Shown: positions 46,401 to 56,134, numbered from the stretch's first letter. The stretch: DNA of 64,000 nucleotides from Legionella_A sp963772805 (GCA_963772805.1 CAVYYU010000002.1:434001-498000); one strand, 5' to 3'. Translations and numbers: made by a program. The notes: a model not told the origin generated them from the letters alone.

Positions 46401-47618
46401 ATGCCATTTCCCAAGCAAGAAATTATCAATGCCGTTCTCACTAAATATAAGGAACATCGTGATCAAGAGGGCGACTCTTATCATGAAATGGGTTACCCGC
46501 TTTTAGGGTGGTCAACAAAACGACAATTGCGGATAAAAACCTGCGACGAACTGATGCTGCAAGATTTTGATATAGCCCCTGTTGAGGCATGGTTCGCATA
46601 CTCTCTCAAATTGCAACTCGGTGCAGAATCAGGCGAAAAGCGAATGTTTCAACTTCGCCAATTGTTGCAAGGCTATATCTTGAGCCATCTACTCGAAGAT
46701 AATGAGTCGGCTGAATATAACTATGTAACAACTCAGCCCGACTATTCAAAAGATAAATTTATCGCAATCATCAAGGCTTTCAATGAAAATGAAATATTCA
46801 ACGATGAAAATGTGCGTAAATTTTTGCCTTATTCCTCATTTGAAGATCTGCAAAAAAATATTAATTCAAGTGAGGCAAGGCATGATTTTCTGGAAGAAAA
46901 AAGCGGCGAGCTGACTCAGATCACAGTCGCCGTAAGCGATGGTCAACCGGAAGTGAGTCTGGTGCGGACGGCTCCCCTCACCCCTACCGCCTATGCACAT
47001 AAGGCATTTGTTGCAGCAAATGAGACGGAATCCAATGAATTACCGTTACAAAGTGCTGTGGTAGCTGATAAGCAATCTGCTAACGATTTAGCAACCTCTG
47101 TAACGGCAAATAGGGGCATTGAGCATGATAATGCTCTCACCGATTTACTCTTGCTTCGCGCTATGGAGCCGCCGAAAATGGCATTGTCATGTGCAGAGAC
47201 TAAAGATGATGCGTCAGTTTTCGCACCCTCCAAAGCGCTACAGCAAAGCGCTTCGCTGTTAGACCGTGGAGAAGAAGATAAAAAAACAACCCCCACTCGT
47301 GTGTCATCAACAGCCGTGATTCAGGACATGCTCAAGAAGAGCATGGTTGCTAGCAAACGTGTTGACTCACCAACACCGTCTCTACTATCCATGAATGAGG
47401 AATCTAAACGTATCCCGCCTACATTGCCAAGAAAGAGGCATTTTGAAAAAATGACACCCAATGTGCAGGCCTTCATGTTGGGTTGCACACCAAACAGGAA
47501 ACCGATACCACCCAAGGCTCCACCACCGCCTCATGTTTTAGCACAAAGCAGAGCTCGTTTGCAGGTTATACCTGAGATTACTCCTAGCTCGTGCGAGTTC
47601 AGTAAAAAAAGTCGATAA
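46401..47618 (+). CDS. unknown protein with proline-rich, SH3-ligand-like tail
   Basis: A 405-residue protein I do not recognise. No signal peptide or TM helix. Residues 1-165 look like a folded helical domain. Residues 170-320 are low complexity and acidic or polar. The last 80 residues are basic and proline-rich: IPPTLPRKRHF contains PTLPRK, a PxxPx[KR] SH3-ligand pattern, and KPIPPKAPPPPH follows. The tail ends CEFSKKSR. Proline-rich disordered tails are rare in bacterial cytosolic proteins and fit a host-directed effector; this is inference. AGGAG lies 7 bases before the ATG. Confidence 0.7.
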   Translation: MPFPKQEIINAVLTKYKEHRDQEGDSYHEMGYPLLGWSTKRQLRIKTCDELMLQDFDIAPVEAWFAYSLKLQLGAESGEKRMFQLRQLLQGYILSHLLEDNESAEYNYVTTQPDYSKDKFIAIIKAFNENEIFNDENVRKFLPYSSFEDLQKNINSSEARHDFLEEKSGELTQITVAVSDGQPEVSLVRTAPLTPTAYAHKAFVAANETESNELPLQSAVVADKQSANDLATSVTANRGIEHDNALTDLLLLRAMEPPKMALSCAETKDDASVFAPSKALQQSASLLDRGEEDKKTTPTRVSSTAVIQDMLKKSMVASKRVDSPTPSLLSMNEESKRIPPTLPRKRHFEKMTPNVQAFMLGCTPNRKPIPPKAPPPPHVLAQSRARLQVIPEITPSSCEFSKKSR

Positions 47619-47668
47619 TTACGGTTACTAATATGTAGCTATTCTGGTTACAAAAGGCATACTCTGAG

Positions 47669-47691
47669 ACCCCGTGGTGAATCCACGGGGT
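47669..47691. terminator. bidirectional hairpin terminator
   Basis: ACCCCGTGG (47669-47677), loop TGAAT, CCACGGGGT (47683-47691): perfect 9-bp GC-rich stem between two convergent genes. No U-run on the plus side. Confidence 0.65.
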
Positions 47692-47724
47692 AGGGTAAGT
47701 GCAATCACAATTTGCCGGCAGAAA

Positions 47725-48768
47725 TCAAATGTTCACGTGCCGTTTAAAGAAAATCATCGAATATTGCACGGTAAAACTAGCGATAAACAAAAGAAACTCA
47801 GCTAAAATTTTACTGGCATAGACATTCAGGCCGGTTAAACACAGCAGTTGTAATAGCTGGTATGAAGAAAGCCCTATAAATAAGGCTAGTAAGCTGAATT
47901 TGGCGGCAGCCAATAAAAAGTTGTTATCCGCTTTGAAGGTGATATTTTTATTGAGGAAGAAGTTAAGCGTTGCTGAAACAAGGCGCGCTTCTAACATAGC
48001 TTGTCCCATATCATCGCTTTGATAAAATATAGTGCAAAACAGGGTGAAATCGACTGCAAAAGAGACTAGAGCAACGCCACAAAAACGAATAAAAATGTAA
48101 TAGATTTTCAGTGAATCGATGAGCGGATTAAAATGAGAGCTTTTATTGTTATCAATATAAATTGTTTGAATCGGTGTTTGGATAATCGGTATGCCATGTA
48201 GCTTTGCTACAAAGAACATTTCAAATTCAAATTCGTAGCGAGAGGTTTTACTTTCAATCATTTCAGCGATTAGGAATGTTGGAATGCCTCTTAATCCGGT
48301 CTGAGTATCATTGATTTTATTTTTTGTTAGCCCATTAAACAATATGCGGGTCAAGGTGTTACCGATCCGACTGCGTAGGGGAATACTGCGTTGTGATAAC
48401 GTGCGAACACCTAAATGAAGCGCATGAGGGTTTAGCGCCATTTTCTGGCTGATTTTGATAATGTCGTGAATATCATGTTGCCCATCGGCATCGGCCGTGA
48501 CTATTCCCGGAGCTTCGGAGGAAAAATGGGCGAGAAAATATCGCATCCCTGTTTTGAGCGCCTCTCCTTTGCCGCGGTTTACCTTATGATGCAAAACAGT
48601 AATATCTTGTTTTTCCAGTGCAGTGAAAATCGCATCACATGCAGGCACTGAGCCATCATTGATGACAATGCACTCCTGCTCAGGATGAATTTTCTTGAGT
48701 TCGGTTACTAGCTCAAGAAGTTTATCATCTGGGTTATACGCTGGAATAATTAGGATAGGAGGAAGCAT
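47725..48768 (-). CDS. GT2 glycosyltransferase fused to GtrA flippase domain
   Basis: A 347-residue fusion. Residues 1-215: family 2 glycosyltransferase (LIIPAYNPDD, VINDGS, TADADGQHD, RGKGEALKTG), dolichyl-phosphate-mannose-synthase-like, expected to charge polyprenyl phosphate with a sugar. Residues 220-347: four TM helices of the GtrA family (RFCGVALVSFAVDF, ARLVSATLNFFLNKNITFK, ILAEFLLFIASFTVQYSMIF), thought to flip the lipid-linked sugar. The ATG at 48768 is used; a TTG at 48789 is in frame. It is divergent, 92 bp from the GT-C-like gene. Confidence 0.88.
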   Translation of the reverse strand: MLPPILIIPAYNPDDKLLELVTELKKIHPEQECIVINDGSVPACDAIFTALEKQDITVLHHKVNRGKGEALKTGMRYFLAHFSSEAPGIVTADADGQHDIHDIIKISQKMALNPHALHLGVRTLSQRSIPLRSRIGNTLTRILFNGLTKNKINDTQTGLRGIPTFLIAEMIESKTSRYEFEFEMFFVAKLHGIPIIQTPIQTIYIDNNKSSHFNPLIDSLKIYYIFIRFCGVALVSFAVDFTLFCTIFYQSDDMGQAMLEARLVSATLNFFLNKNITFKADNNFLLAAAKFSLLALFIGLSSYQLLQLLCLTGLNVYASKILAEFLLFIASFTVQYSMIFFKRHVNI

Positions 48769-48860
48769 GTGCTTGATATCTGTATTCAAAGTGCAGGTAT
48801 AATAGCAAAAAATGATAGCATTGGGTAAGCGGTAATAAAATTAGCATAGGGTACAAATAA

Positions 48861-50549
48861 ATGGTCTCCAGTCTTAAATTAGTCCTGCCCCTTTTCGCTA
48901 TTATCGGATTTAGCACACTTGTTGCCTCTTTTTTCCGCATGGCTTTAGCCCCTTTTCTGCTGATTATCACGGCGGGCATTGGTGTGCTCGAATTTTTGTT
49001 GGCACTCACGGGCTATCTCCCGCAAGGCACACTCGTTATTTTATATGTGGGTATAGCGGTATTTATTTATACGCAATTGCTCGATTATTCGCGGCGTAGA
49101 ACCGCGCCAGTAGCTCGCGATAACATTTCAACCAGTCGTTATTATTTTCTTTTCTCGGCAGTGATTGCGCTTTTTGTGTGGGGCATGCGTTTTCGTAGCA
49201 TCGATGATTATTCTTTTTGGGGAATAATGAGCAAGTATTTATTTGTTTTTAATCAGTTGCCTACTGACAATCATTACATTAATGACAATTTTCTGACTTA
49301 TATACCAGGCATGAGCAGTTTTCATTATTTATTTTATACAGCCGCAGGCCGATATTCACAATTCGCAGGTTATTTGGCACAAGGGATTGTTTTGCTCTCG
49401 GCCTTAATGGTTTTGTTTGATGCTCGCGCTGTCCGCGATTCGTTGCTGAAGATTGCGCTGGTGTTTATTGCATTGACCGTTGGTTTTGGAACAATTTTTG
49501 CTCGTATGGAGGTGGATGGCTACGTGGCCGTTTATCTATTTGCAATTTTCTGGATGATTTACAAATTCAGGGATGATGAGCAGCTTGGCTTGCTGGTTTT
49601 CTTCCCGATTTTATTTCTTTCCTTAATCAAGGAAATTGGCATTCTCTTCGCCATCATGAGCATTATTGCTTTTTTTGTAACGGCGAAAAAAAGTAAAAAA
49701 AATATCGTCTGTTCTGTGCTTCTTCTTGCAGGCGTAGTGGGCCTAAAGTGGATGTGGGTTATTCACTGCCAGCACTATGGTTTTCACAGCTTCGCGCGGG
49801 CGGTGACCTTGCCTAATGCCTTGGACGCACTAAATCCGTTGAATCCATACTTCCATGCGGTGCAATGGTTGTTTCTAAAGGGGGTGTTTTTAGGACGTTT
49901 CGGGCACATATTAGCTTGGCCAAATGTTGTCTCCTATGCGCTCATTGTCTTGATATGGCGCGTACTTATGCAGCACCTTAAGCAAGAAAGCCACGTTCGT
50001 GCTGTCAAATTACAATGGGTATTTCTCGCTACAATAGTGATTTACTTGTTGATGCTCTATTGGTTGCAAGCACTGGTTTTTGCTGTGGGGCACACACAGG
50101 ATCACTTGCTGGATTTTCAACGTTATTTCAATATGTTGCTCATTCCCTTTACCCTGTTCTCGGTGTTAATTTATTTTGAGGAAAGGGGACTGCCCCATTG
50201 TCAGGCAAGAAAAGCACCATTATCGATAGCAATCGCGGCCATTGCTTTTATTTTTATTATTTCAGGGAAAGTTGAGCGCACGCACCGCTATTATTTGCCG
50301 CAGTTGATTTATCCTCTTGTTGACCGAGTCAAAACTGAACTACCCATGCAGGGGAATTGGAATCTTTGTTTGCAAAACCCACCATCACCCACCTACGAAG
50401 TCTCCATGCCATTAGCGTATTTTTTCTTGCCGCATCAAATAATATTGTCGCCTGAATCGGCGATGATGGCTCAGTGTGACTATACGATGGAGTGGTCCGA
50501 AAATAATAATATTGCGCAGATCAATATTAAAATAGCGCGCTCGCGATGA
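48861..50549 (+). CDS. polytopic membrane protein, GT-C glycosyltransferase-like
   Basis: A 562-residue protein with about 12 TM helices and a short C-terminal extracytoplasmic part. RSIDDYSFWGIMSKYLF in the first long loop places acidic residues where GT-C enzymes hold their catalytic and metal site. FARMEVDGYVAVYLFAIFW and LIKEIGILFAIMS also match the general plan. Together with the divergent GT2-GtrA fusion it makes a plausible three-step system (load, flip, transfer) for decorating a surface glycan or protein. No specific family name can be given. Confidence 0.7.
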   Translation: MVSSLKLVLPLFAIIGFSTLVASFFRMALAPFLLIITAGIGVLEFLLALTGYLPQGTLVILYVGIAVFIYTQLLDYSRRRTAPVARDNISTSRYYFLFSAVIALFVWGMRFRSIDDYSFWGIMSKYLFVFNQLPTDNHYINDNFLTYIPGMSSFHYLFYTAAGRYSQFAGYLAQGIVLLSALMVLFDARAVRDSLLKIALVFIALTVGFGTIFARMEVDGYVAVYLFAIFWMIYKFRDDEQLGLLVFFPILFLSLIKEIGILFAIMSIIAFFVTAKKSKKNIVCSVLLLAGVVGLKWMWVIHCQHYGFHSFARAVTLPNALDALNPLNPYFHAVQWLFLKGVFLGRFGHILAWPNVVSYALIVLIWRVLMQHLKQESHVRAVKLQWVFLATIVIYLLMLYWLQALVFAVGHTQDHLLDFQRYFNMLLIPFTLFSVLIYFEERGLPHCQARKAPLSIAIAAIAFIFIISGKVERTHRYYLPQLIYPLVDRVKTELPMQGNWNLCLQNPPSPTYEVSMPLAYFFLPHQIILSPESAMMAQCDYTMEWSENNNIAQINIKIARSR

Positions 50550-50705
50550 AATCATAAGAGAGCCAGCCTCAGCGCAATGAAGTATAACCCGGTATTTTCT
50601 TCTGCAAAATAGACGTAATTACAGCGCTTGCATTTCCCAAATTAAACTAATACTCTAATTTTTACCTAGCGATCCCTCGTACGAGTTAACCAAGAGGTTT
50701 CGGAG

Positions 50706-51332
50706 ATGAACGAGAATGAAGACGGATGTATAGATCGCTCGACGATACGCATCAAAACAGCTCTAAATTCAAGACCGGCACAACTAGCAAGCGCAATCTT
50801 CACAGGCTTAAGTTTTGCGGCAACAACAATTACACTAGGTCTTCTTACAAAATTCAGCGATCCACTTACCTATTTCGGCGCGGGCGCTGTCTGTCTTTTT
50901 ACAACCTGTAGAGAGCGTCGACGTCAATTAACCGATCAACATCATATTGAAGATGAGGATAAGCGTTGCTGTGATCATGAGAGGAGACTCACCAAGCTCG
51001 AAGTGATCACCGTAGAACATAACAGCAGTATCGCTTTAATTAACAGTGCAACAGATGAAGCGTTTGGTATGATAGATAACCTCATCAGTACGGTACAAGA
51101 TGAGACGAAACAAGAAAAGCTGGCCTGGCAATATTCGCGTGCATTGGAAAAACTTAGACAAAGACCCTCTATACAGCGCTCTTCAAGCCAATTGTTTTCT
51201 GCGATCCCGCCAAAAATATATTTTCCTGATGCTAGCGAAAAAAAAGCGGACTCTATTCTTATCGCGGGATTTGAACTAAATCATGATTATGAGCCGGCAG
51301 GCACCTCATCTTATATGAGTCTAAATGGCTAA
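50706..51332 (+). CDS. unknown small membrane protein with coiled coil
   Basis: I do not recognise this 208-residue protein. Two hydrophobic segments (about 28-48, LASAIFTGLSFAATTITLGL, and 52-68) are followed by a strongly charged helix (90-160) that may form a coiled coil, and a polar C-terminal region ending SSYMSLNG. No signal peptide. TTTCGGAG is the ribosome site. It stands alone, flanked by a 156-bp gap and a strong hairpin. Confidence 0.6.
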   Translation: MNENEDGCIDRSTIRIKTALNSRPAQLASAIFTGLSFAATTITLGLLTKFSDPLTYFGAGAVCLFTTCRERRRQLTDQHHIEDEDKRCCDHERRLTKLEVITVEHNSSIALINSATDEAFGMIDNLISTVQDETKQEKLAWQYSRALEKLRQRPSIQRSSSQLFSAIPPKIYFPDASEKKADSILIAGFELNHDYEPAGTSSYMSLNG

Positions 51333-51361
51333 TTTGGATACGGGCGATAACACAGCATGCA

Positions 51362-51394
51362 TAGCCTTGATTGCGCTATGCTGCATCAAGGCTA
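51362..51394. terminator. bidirectional hairpin
   Basis: TAGCCTTGAT (51362-51371) and ATCAAGGCTA (51385-51394): perfect 10-bp stem with a 13-nt loop between convergent genes; the plus strand continues CATTCTATATTT. Confidence 0.65.
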
Positions 51395-51434
51395 CATTCT
51401 ATATTTAAAAACAACCTATTTTTTCATATCTTAT

Positions 51435-52865
51435 TTATGGCGTCGGCATTATTGTAACTTTAAAGACATAAGGTGACGCGATGGAGTCCGTAATGACATT
51501 TGTATTGGGTAAAGTGCTCGCGATGCCGCCTACTATATAGCCAATGGTCGTAGGCCTGCGGATAGCATCTAGGCTGATTACTCGGTTGGGATATAGATGT
51601 ATATTATCTGTTATAAAATATGCTCCAGCACCAAAGAGTAGGGTATTTCCTGGGTTAGATTGTGTTGACTGGATAACGGGGTATTGGCTATCCATTAAAT
51701 ATTGGGTGAAATTGCCATTCTTATCCATTTTTATGGTTGTGACTTGATTGATAAATGGAATCTCAGGATCAGTTTGAAACGCGCCACTAGAATAGAAACC
51801 ATACGAGAGGCCACCAAAAAAGAGATTATACATACTCGCGTATTTTCTAGAATATAAGCTCGCTGATGCACATACGTAATTGTTCATTGCTTGTTTAAAC
51901 GTAGTTGATGAGGCGGGATTTGCCATGGCTGGATCCCCTGTTTCATTGATAACAACCGGTACAGTCCATATCCCCGTAGCTTCAGTAAATACCCCTGAGA
52001 ACGCAACAAATCCATATTGAAGGTTATTATTGTTATTGAGTAGGGTAGGAAGAACGTTTAGATCCCGTCGGCGAAAATTGGGATTAGGGGTGTATGGTTT
52101 TGCCGGGTACACATCGGCAGCTAGTTGGCCGTTAATGTCTCTAATCTGAAATTGGCGTACTTGCTCACTGTAATCACCATTGCTACCACCAGTATAAACA
52201 CCGGTAAAGTTTTGTCCAAAAATAAGTTGCATTAAGTTGCCTAACTTAGCCATTTTACCACCGGTAATTTGAAATACCGGATTGTAAAGTTGGCGTATAT
52301 TTTTAATTACGGAATGATTTCTATTTCCTGGCTCCGTAACCCATTCGACTATACCCGGAAGATAAATGGCGGTTAACATGGGTTTTGTTCCGAATGTTCC
52401 TGTGGTGGTCTCGACGCCATACCCACCGGTCATGTAAAGGGTATCCGCCTCTTGATACCCTTGCGGACTGGTAACTGATAAGGTATCAATCTGTTGTTGG
52501 TTTAACCCGGAAGCGGGCTCGGTTAACGAGCGTGAGCTTACATGCCCGGTGGCAGGGTTGATGACAACGATACTTGTGTTCTGAGCACTCACAGGGAAAG
52601 GATCTGGGCCGAAGCCATGCATGCCGTTAGTACGTCCGGCGATAAAGATCCATAATCCGTTGTATTTTCCAACCACACCAGAGTGAATCCCTGAAGGTAG
52701 TTGGAAGTTGGCTTTTTCTATTACGACTCGGAAAGGTAATCCAGCCGCTGGTAGAACCGGACTTAGATCGTCAGTCTGATTGTTGGTTGTGTTAGCAGAG
52801 GCGGCTCCAGCTCCCAAGGCAAAATATATAAGCAGGTAAGAGAGCTTACTGGATAAACCTTTCAT
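51435..52865 (-). CDS. secreted protein of unknown function, kelch-like propeller suspected
   Basis: A 476-residue exported protein: signal peptide about 1-24 (LLIYFALGAGAASA). The mature part has repeated segments of the form LWIFIAGRTNGMHGF, DTLYMTGGYGVE and NLFFGGLSYGFYSSG, spaced as in galactose-oxidase or kelch propellers, with few cysteines. No catalytic motif recognised. AAAGGG precedes the ATG. It is 51 bp downstream of the beta-barrel gene and probably in one operon. Confidence 0.7.
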   Translation of the reverse strand: MKGLSSKLSYLLIYFALGAGAASANTTNNQTDDLSPVLPAAGLPFRVVIEKANFQLPSGIHSGVVGKYNGLWIFIAGRTNGMHGFGPDPFPVSAQNTSIVVINPATGHVSSRSLTEPASGLNQQQIDTLSVTSPQGYQEADTLYMTGGYGVETTTGTFGTKPMLTAIYLPGIVEWVTEPGNRNHSVIKNIRQLYNPVFQITGGKMAKLGNLMQLIFGQNFTGVYTGGSNGDYSEQVRQFQIRDINGQLAADVYPAKPYTPNPNFRRRDLNVLPTLLNNNNNLQYGFVAFSGVFTEATGIWTVPVVINETGDPAMANPASSTTFKQAMNNYVCASASLYSRKYASMYNLFFGGLSYGFYSSGAFQTDPEIPFINQVTTIKMDKNGNFTQYLMDSQYPVIQSTQSNPGNTLLFGAGAYFITDNIHLYPNRVISLDAIRRPTTIGYIVGGIASTLPNTNVITDSIASPYVFKVTIMPTP

Positions 52866-52916
52866 AAAAATCCCTTTTAAATTATTAAGTTATAACACCA
52901 TCTGAACGACTGTAAT

Positions 52917-53666
52917 TTATCCAAATTTGTAGTTAACGCCTATCGTAGCCTGCACGATATTATTTGCCATCTGGAATGTATCGCCGCTGTCACCAAACTC
53001 AGAGTAGGCGTTACTGGAATATACAGTCGGCGTAATAACATCCACTTTGAAACGAGCAGTAATTTTTTCATTGATGGCGTATTCAATACCGCCGCCCAGT
53101 GCTGTACCCATCGCATTTTTACCGACATTGAATGCATTAAAAAAGGGAATGCCGTCTGTATTCGTTACATGACCGGTAATGTCGGACCTTGAGAAACCAG
53201 CTGCCAGGAATAAGAAAGTTCTATCGGCAGCGATTCCGCCAATTAATTGCAATAAACAGACATTTTTTAACTTGTTTTGCGAACTAAGTTGATAGAGAGC
53301 AAAGGGTGAGCCGTATTCTTTGGTCATCGTGGCATCTGAAAAATTAGCGCTGAATTCCAGTCCATACACACCTGATGCCTGACTCATAGTTAATTGGCGA
53401 CGATAGCCAACCTGAAGTCCACCGGTGAAATCGGGATTGGATGTTTGTTGGATGGTGGCAAAAAAAGTGGAGGCGTTATTATCTGTAATGTTCATTGAGT
53501 GTTTCACTACGCCAGCATTGATACCTGCGTAAAATCCAGTCCAATTGAAGGCATCTTTGGCCGCGATCGGCAAAGTTTCCCCTTTCGGTGGAACGTGGGC
53601 AAAGGTTGCTGGAGAGAGTAGGGACGCATTGATAAATAATGCGGTGGCAAGTTGATATCGGTTCAT
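52917..53666 (-). CDS. outer membrane beta-barrel protein
   Basis: A 249-residue barrel with signal peptide ending in TFA and mature region starting near HVPPKGE; first strand NWTGFYAGINAGV matches the Omp25/OmpA-like porin family (WTGFYxGxxxG). Final strand ATIGVNYKFG has a near-C-terminal aromatic for BAM recognition. AAGGA lies before the ATG. Function is unknown, likely surface or adhesion. Confidence 0.8.
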   Translation of the reverse strand: MNRYQLATALFINASLLSPATFAHVPPKGETLPIAAKDAFNWTGFYAGINAGVVKHSMNITDNNASTFFATIQQTSNPDFTGGLQVGYRRQLTMSQASGVYGLEFSANFSDATMTKEYGSPFALYQLSSQNKLKNVCLLQLIGGIAADRTFLFLAAGFSRSDITGHVTNTDGIPFFNAFNVGKNAMGTALGGGIEYAINEKITARFKVDVITPTVYSSNAYSEFGDSGDTFQMANNIVQATIGVNYKFG

Positions 53667-53818
53667 TTAAAAAATCCTTTTTCAGTCAGTCTACAGCTAT
53701 TAATTCAGAATACTCGCATTAGAAAGTAATCGTCCGGTTGGGCATGGTAGCTAAACATTTGAGCTAAATCAATAAGGTATCTGTAAGTGAATTTACGAAT
53801 GCACGCAAGTTAGCGGGC

Positions 53819-55690
53819 CTATTCTCGATACCGTGCAACCACTGTTAAAACAACTTTTTCATGCCCGCGCAGTGCTGCCAGCTCGGCAGGCTCTCCGACA
53901 CGTAATGTATTTAGAACAAACGTATAATCATAAATATCATTAATGTCCTTTCCTGCTAATTTGATAATCACATCATTCTGTTTCAGGCCTGCTTGTTCAG
54001 CAGGTGAATTACTTGCGACCCCTGAGAGTTTTACCCCGGATATATCAGCGCTGGCATAGTCAGGTATGGTGCCTAAATAAATTTTAAATTCTCGCTCTGG
54101 ATTATCGTTTGTTTTTTTTACTTGTGAGTAATTCATTGGGCCTGGCTTCTCTTCAAGGGTTAGAATGACATCAACCAAGCGATCAGCTACGATTTTAATC
54201 CCCTCGTAGTTCAATGTTTCGGGTTTGTCGCGGGGGGTGTGGTAATTATCATGTGCGCCTGTAAAAAAATTTAGCGTGGGCACGCCATGTAAATAAAATG
54301 ACGTTGAGTCGGTAGGCAAATACGGGTCACTTTGGGTGATTAACTGAATAGGATGCTTCAGGTTGGAGCGCATGATTATCTTAGGCCAATCTGTGCTTGA
54401 TCCCGTTCCTTGCAAAACGAGCTTTTCTCGCAAATGACCCACCATATCTAAATTAATGGCGGCATCAATGCTAGGATACAATGACTTATCTGCAGTGGTC
54501 TGTATGAAATTTTTTACGAAATGAGAAGAGCCGAGGACCCCAATTTCTTCTCCTGACCATGCGGCAAGCAATATATCTTTATTTCCACGAAGCTTCCCCT
54601 GTGCTTTTAAGTTGCTTAACTGTGCGGCGGCTTCCAAAACACAGGCTACACCTGATGCGTTGTCATCTGCTCCAGCGTGAATCATCCCCACTTCATTGCT
54701 TCGTTTGCGTGAGCCTGTCAGTGTACCCCGACCGAGATGGTCAAGATGTGCACCAACCACAACTATCTGTGTGGCGTTGGGAGCCATTCTAAGTTTGGCC
54801 AGTACATTGCGACCGCGCTTTATGTTTTTTTTTATGTCGATATTGCCGGAAATTTTTAAGCCTGCTATTACGGGTAAAGAATGCAATTGACCAGGGTTCA
54901 GTTTGGCGCGCATTTTTTTCAGCGAGTTTAACTGATGCTTATTGTGATTGAGCAGGTCATCGAGAACTTCGTCCTGAACTGCTAGCGCGCTAAGTCCTGA
55001 TCCTGAGAGCGAGCTATCCGAGGTAAGCTGGATTAAGTTATTTTGTATGTTTGCAGTACCTCCGTTTAGGAAAATAACACCTTTGGCCCCATGCTCTTTG
55101 GCGGTAAAAGCTTTATAGCGAAGTGATGTGTAGGGATTTATCTGGCGAAGTTGTTCGGAGGATATTTTTTCTGGAGCCCCGTTGAAAACGGCGACCCATT
55201 TATTTCTTACATTTAGGCCATGGTACGAATCATAAGGTGGAAGTTCCCCTAGGGCTGGTGCTTTAATGCCATAGCCTGCAAAGATTAGTTCAGTGATGTT
55301 AAAACGGCCTTGGTCCGAAAATGAAAGGGGTCGCCATTCCCTGTCTAGCTGAAGATTTTTTGCCTCCCCTTTTTGATTTTTAATCGTAAACAAATTGTTT
55401 TTTCCCAGCGATACTCCGGCAGTAAAGTTAAACGCTTGAAAAAAAGTCCCATTACTTCCGGCAGGCTCAAGTCCCAAATCACGGAATATGTTTGCCACAT
55501 ATTGCGCTGCAAGTTTTTCACCAATCGAACCCGTGAGCCTGCCTTCCAGAGCATCTGAACATAAAAATCGGACGTGAGTTCGCAGATTTTTTTTAGTAAT
55601 TTCGTGGGGTAACTGAACTGGATTGACAGGGTTAGCCTGGATACCCCCCGAAAACAAATATAATCCTATTAACAACGTGTTAAGTCGCAT
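53819..55690 (-). CDS. M28 family zinc aminopeptidase with PA and PDZ domains
   Basis: A 623-residue exported peptidase. Signal peptide 1-19 (LIGLYLFSGGIQA). A PA-like lid domain interrupts the catalytic domain at about 140-260. Zinc ligands: GAHLDH, GADDNASG, WSGEE, INLDMVGH and HDNYHTPRD. The C-terminal PDZ domain (about 540-615) has SPAEQAGLKQNDVIIKLAG. The predicted role is aminopeptidase in periplasm or extracellular space. It begins 4 bp after the small CxxCH protein gene and is surely co-transcribed with it. Confidence 0.9.
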   Translation of the reverse strand: MRLNTLLIGLYLFSGGIQANPVNPVQLPHEITKKNLRTHVRFLCSDALEGRLTGSIGEKLAAQYVANIFRDLGLEPAGSNGTFFQAFNFTAGVSLGKNNLFTIKNQKGEAKNLQLDREWRPLSFSDQGRFNITELIFAGYGIKAPALGELPPYDSYHGLNVRNKWVAVFNGAPEKISSEQLRQINPYTSLRYKAFTAKEHGAKGVIFLNGGTANIQNNLIQLTSDSSLSGSGLSALAVQDEVLDDLLNHNKHQLNSLKKMRAKLNPGQLHSLPVIAGLKISGNIDIKKNIKRGRNVLAKLRMAPNATQIVVVGAHLDHLGRGTLTGSRKRSNEVGMIHAGADDNASGVACVLEAAAQLSNLKAQGKLRGNKDILLAAWSGEEIGVLGSSHFVKNFIQTTADKSLYPSIDAAINLDMVGHLREKLVLQGTGSSTDWPKIIMRSNLKHPIQLITQSDPYLPTDSTSFYLHGVPTLNFFTGAHDNYHTPRDKPETLNYEGIKIVADRLVDVILTLEEKPGPMNYSQVKKTNDNPEREFKIYLGTIPDYASADISGVKLSGVASNSPAEQAGLKQNDVIIKLAGKDINDIYDYTFVLNTLRVGEPAELAALRGHEKVVLTVVARYRE

Positions 55691-55694
55691 GCGC

Positions 55695-55922
55695 TCATTT
55701 CGCCTGTTTTGTTTTCGCCTGGTTTTGGCGGCGTAAATTATGTTGGCTATTTTTTGAATTTATAACAGGTTGTATGGAGTTGTCTTGATGGCATGCCATA
55801 CACCCCAGCTTAGTACTATATATCTTGCTGTTAGGGCTGTGAGCAAATGTCGATAAAGGTAATAAGCTTGTCGACAAGAATGCCAAGCCCAACAGAATTG
55901 CTTTGATTGTTAATCCATTCAT
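55695..55922 (-). CDS. small exported protein with one CxxCH haem-binding motif
   Basis: A 75-residue protein: signal peptide 1-27 (LPLSTFA), then KLGCMACHQD (C41, C44, H45), a c-type haem attachment motif, and a basic, glutamine-rich tail with no other cysteines or an obvious distal methionine. AGGAG is 7 bases before the ATG. It lies in front of the M28 peptidase. It could be a mini-cytochrome or only a zinc or cluster site; length is too short for a normal cytochrome c fold. Confidence 0.65.
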   Translation of the reverse strand: MNGLTIKAILLGLAFLSTSLLPLSTFAHSPNSKIYSTKLGCMACHQDNSIQPVINSKNSQHNLRRQNQAKTKQAK

Positions 55923-56134
55923 GGTGTATCTCCTGTGATGAAGTCAGATTTTCAGGTATACAGTATATAATTTCCAACCCGTTAGCAAAAAGAGATAGGG
56001 GCTATGTTAGTGAGCTAAATTTATCACATCATAAAAAAATATAACGAATTTGGTTAAGGTTATTTTAAGAGTCTGATTTGATAAAGCGAGGAGGCGGTTG
56101 GGCTAAACATGACGTGTAGCCCAAGCCCAGCTTT

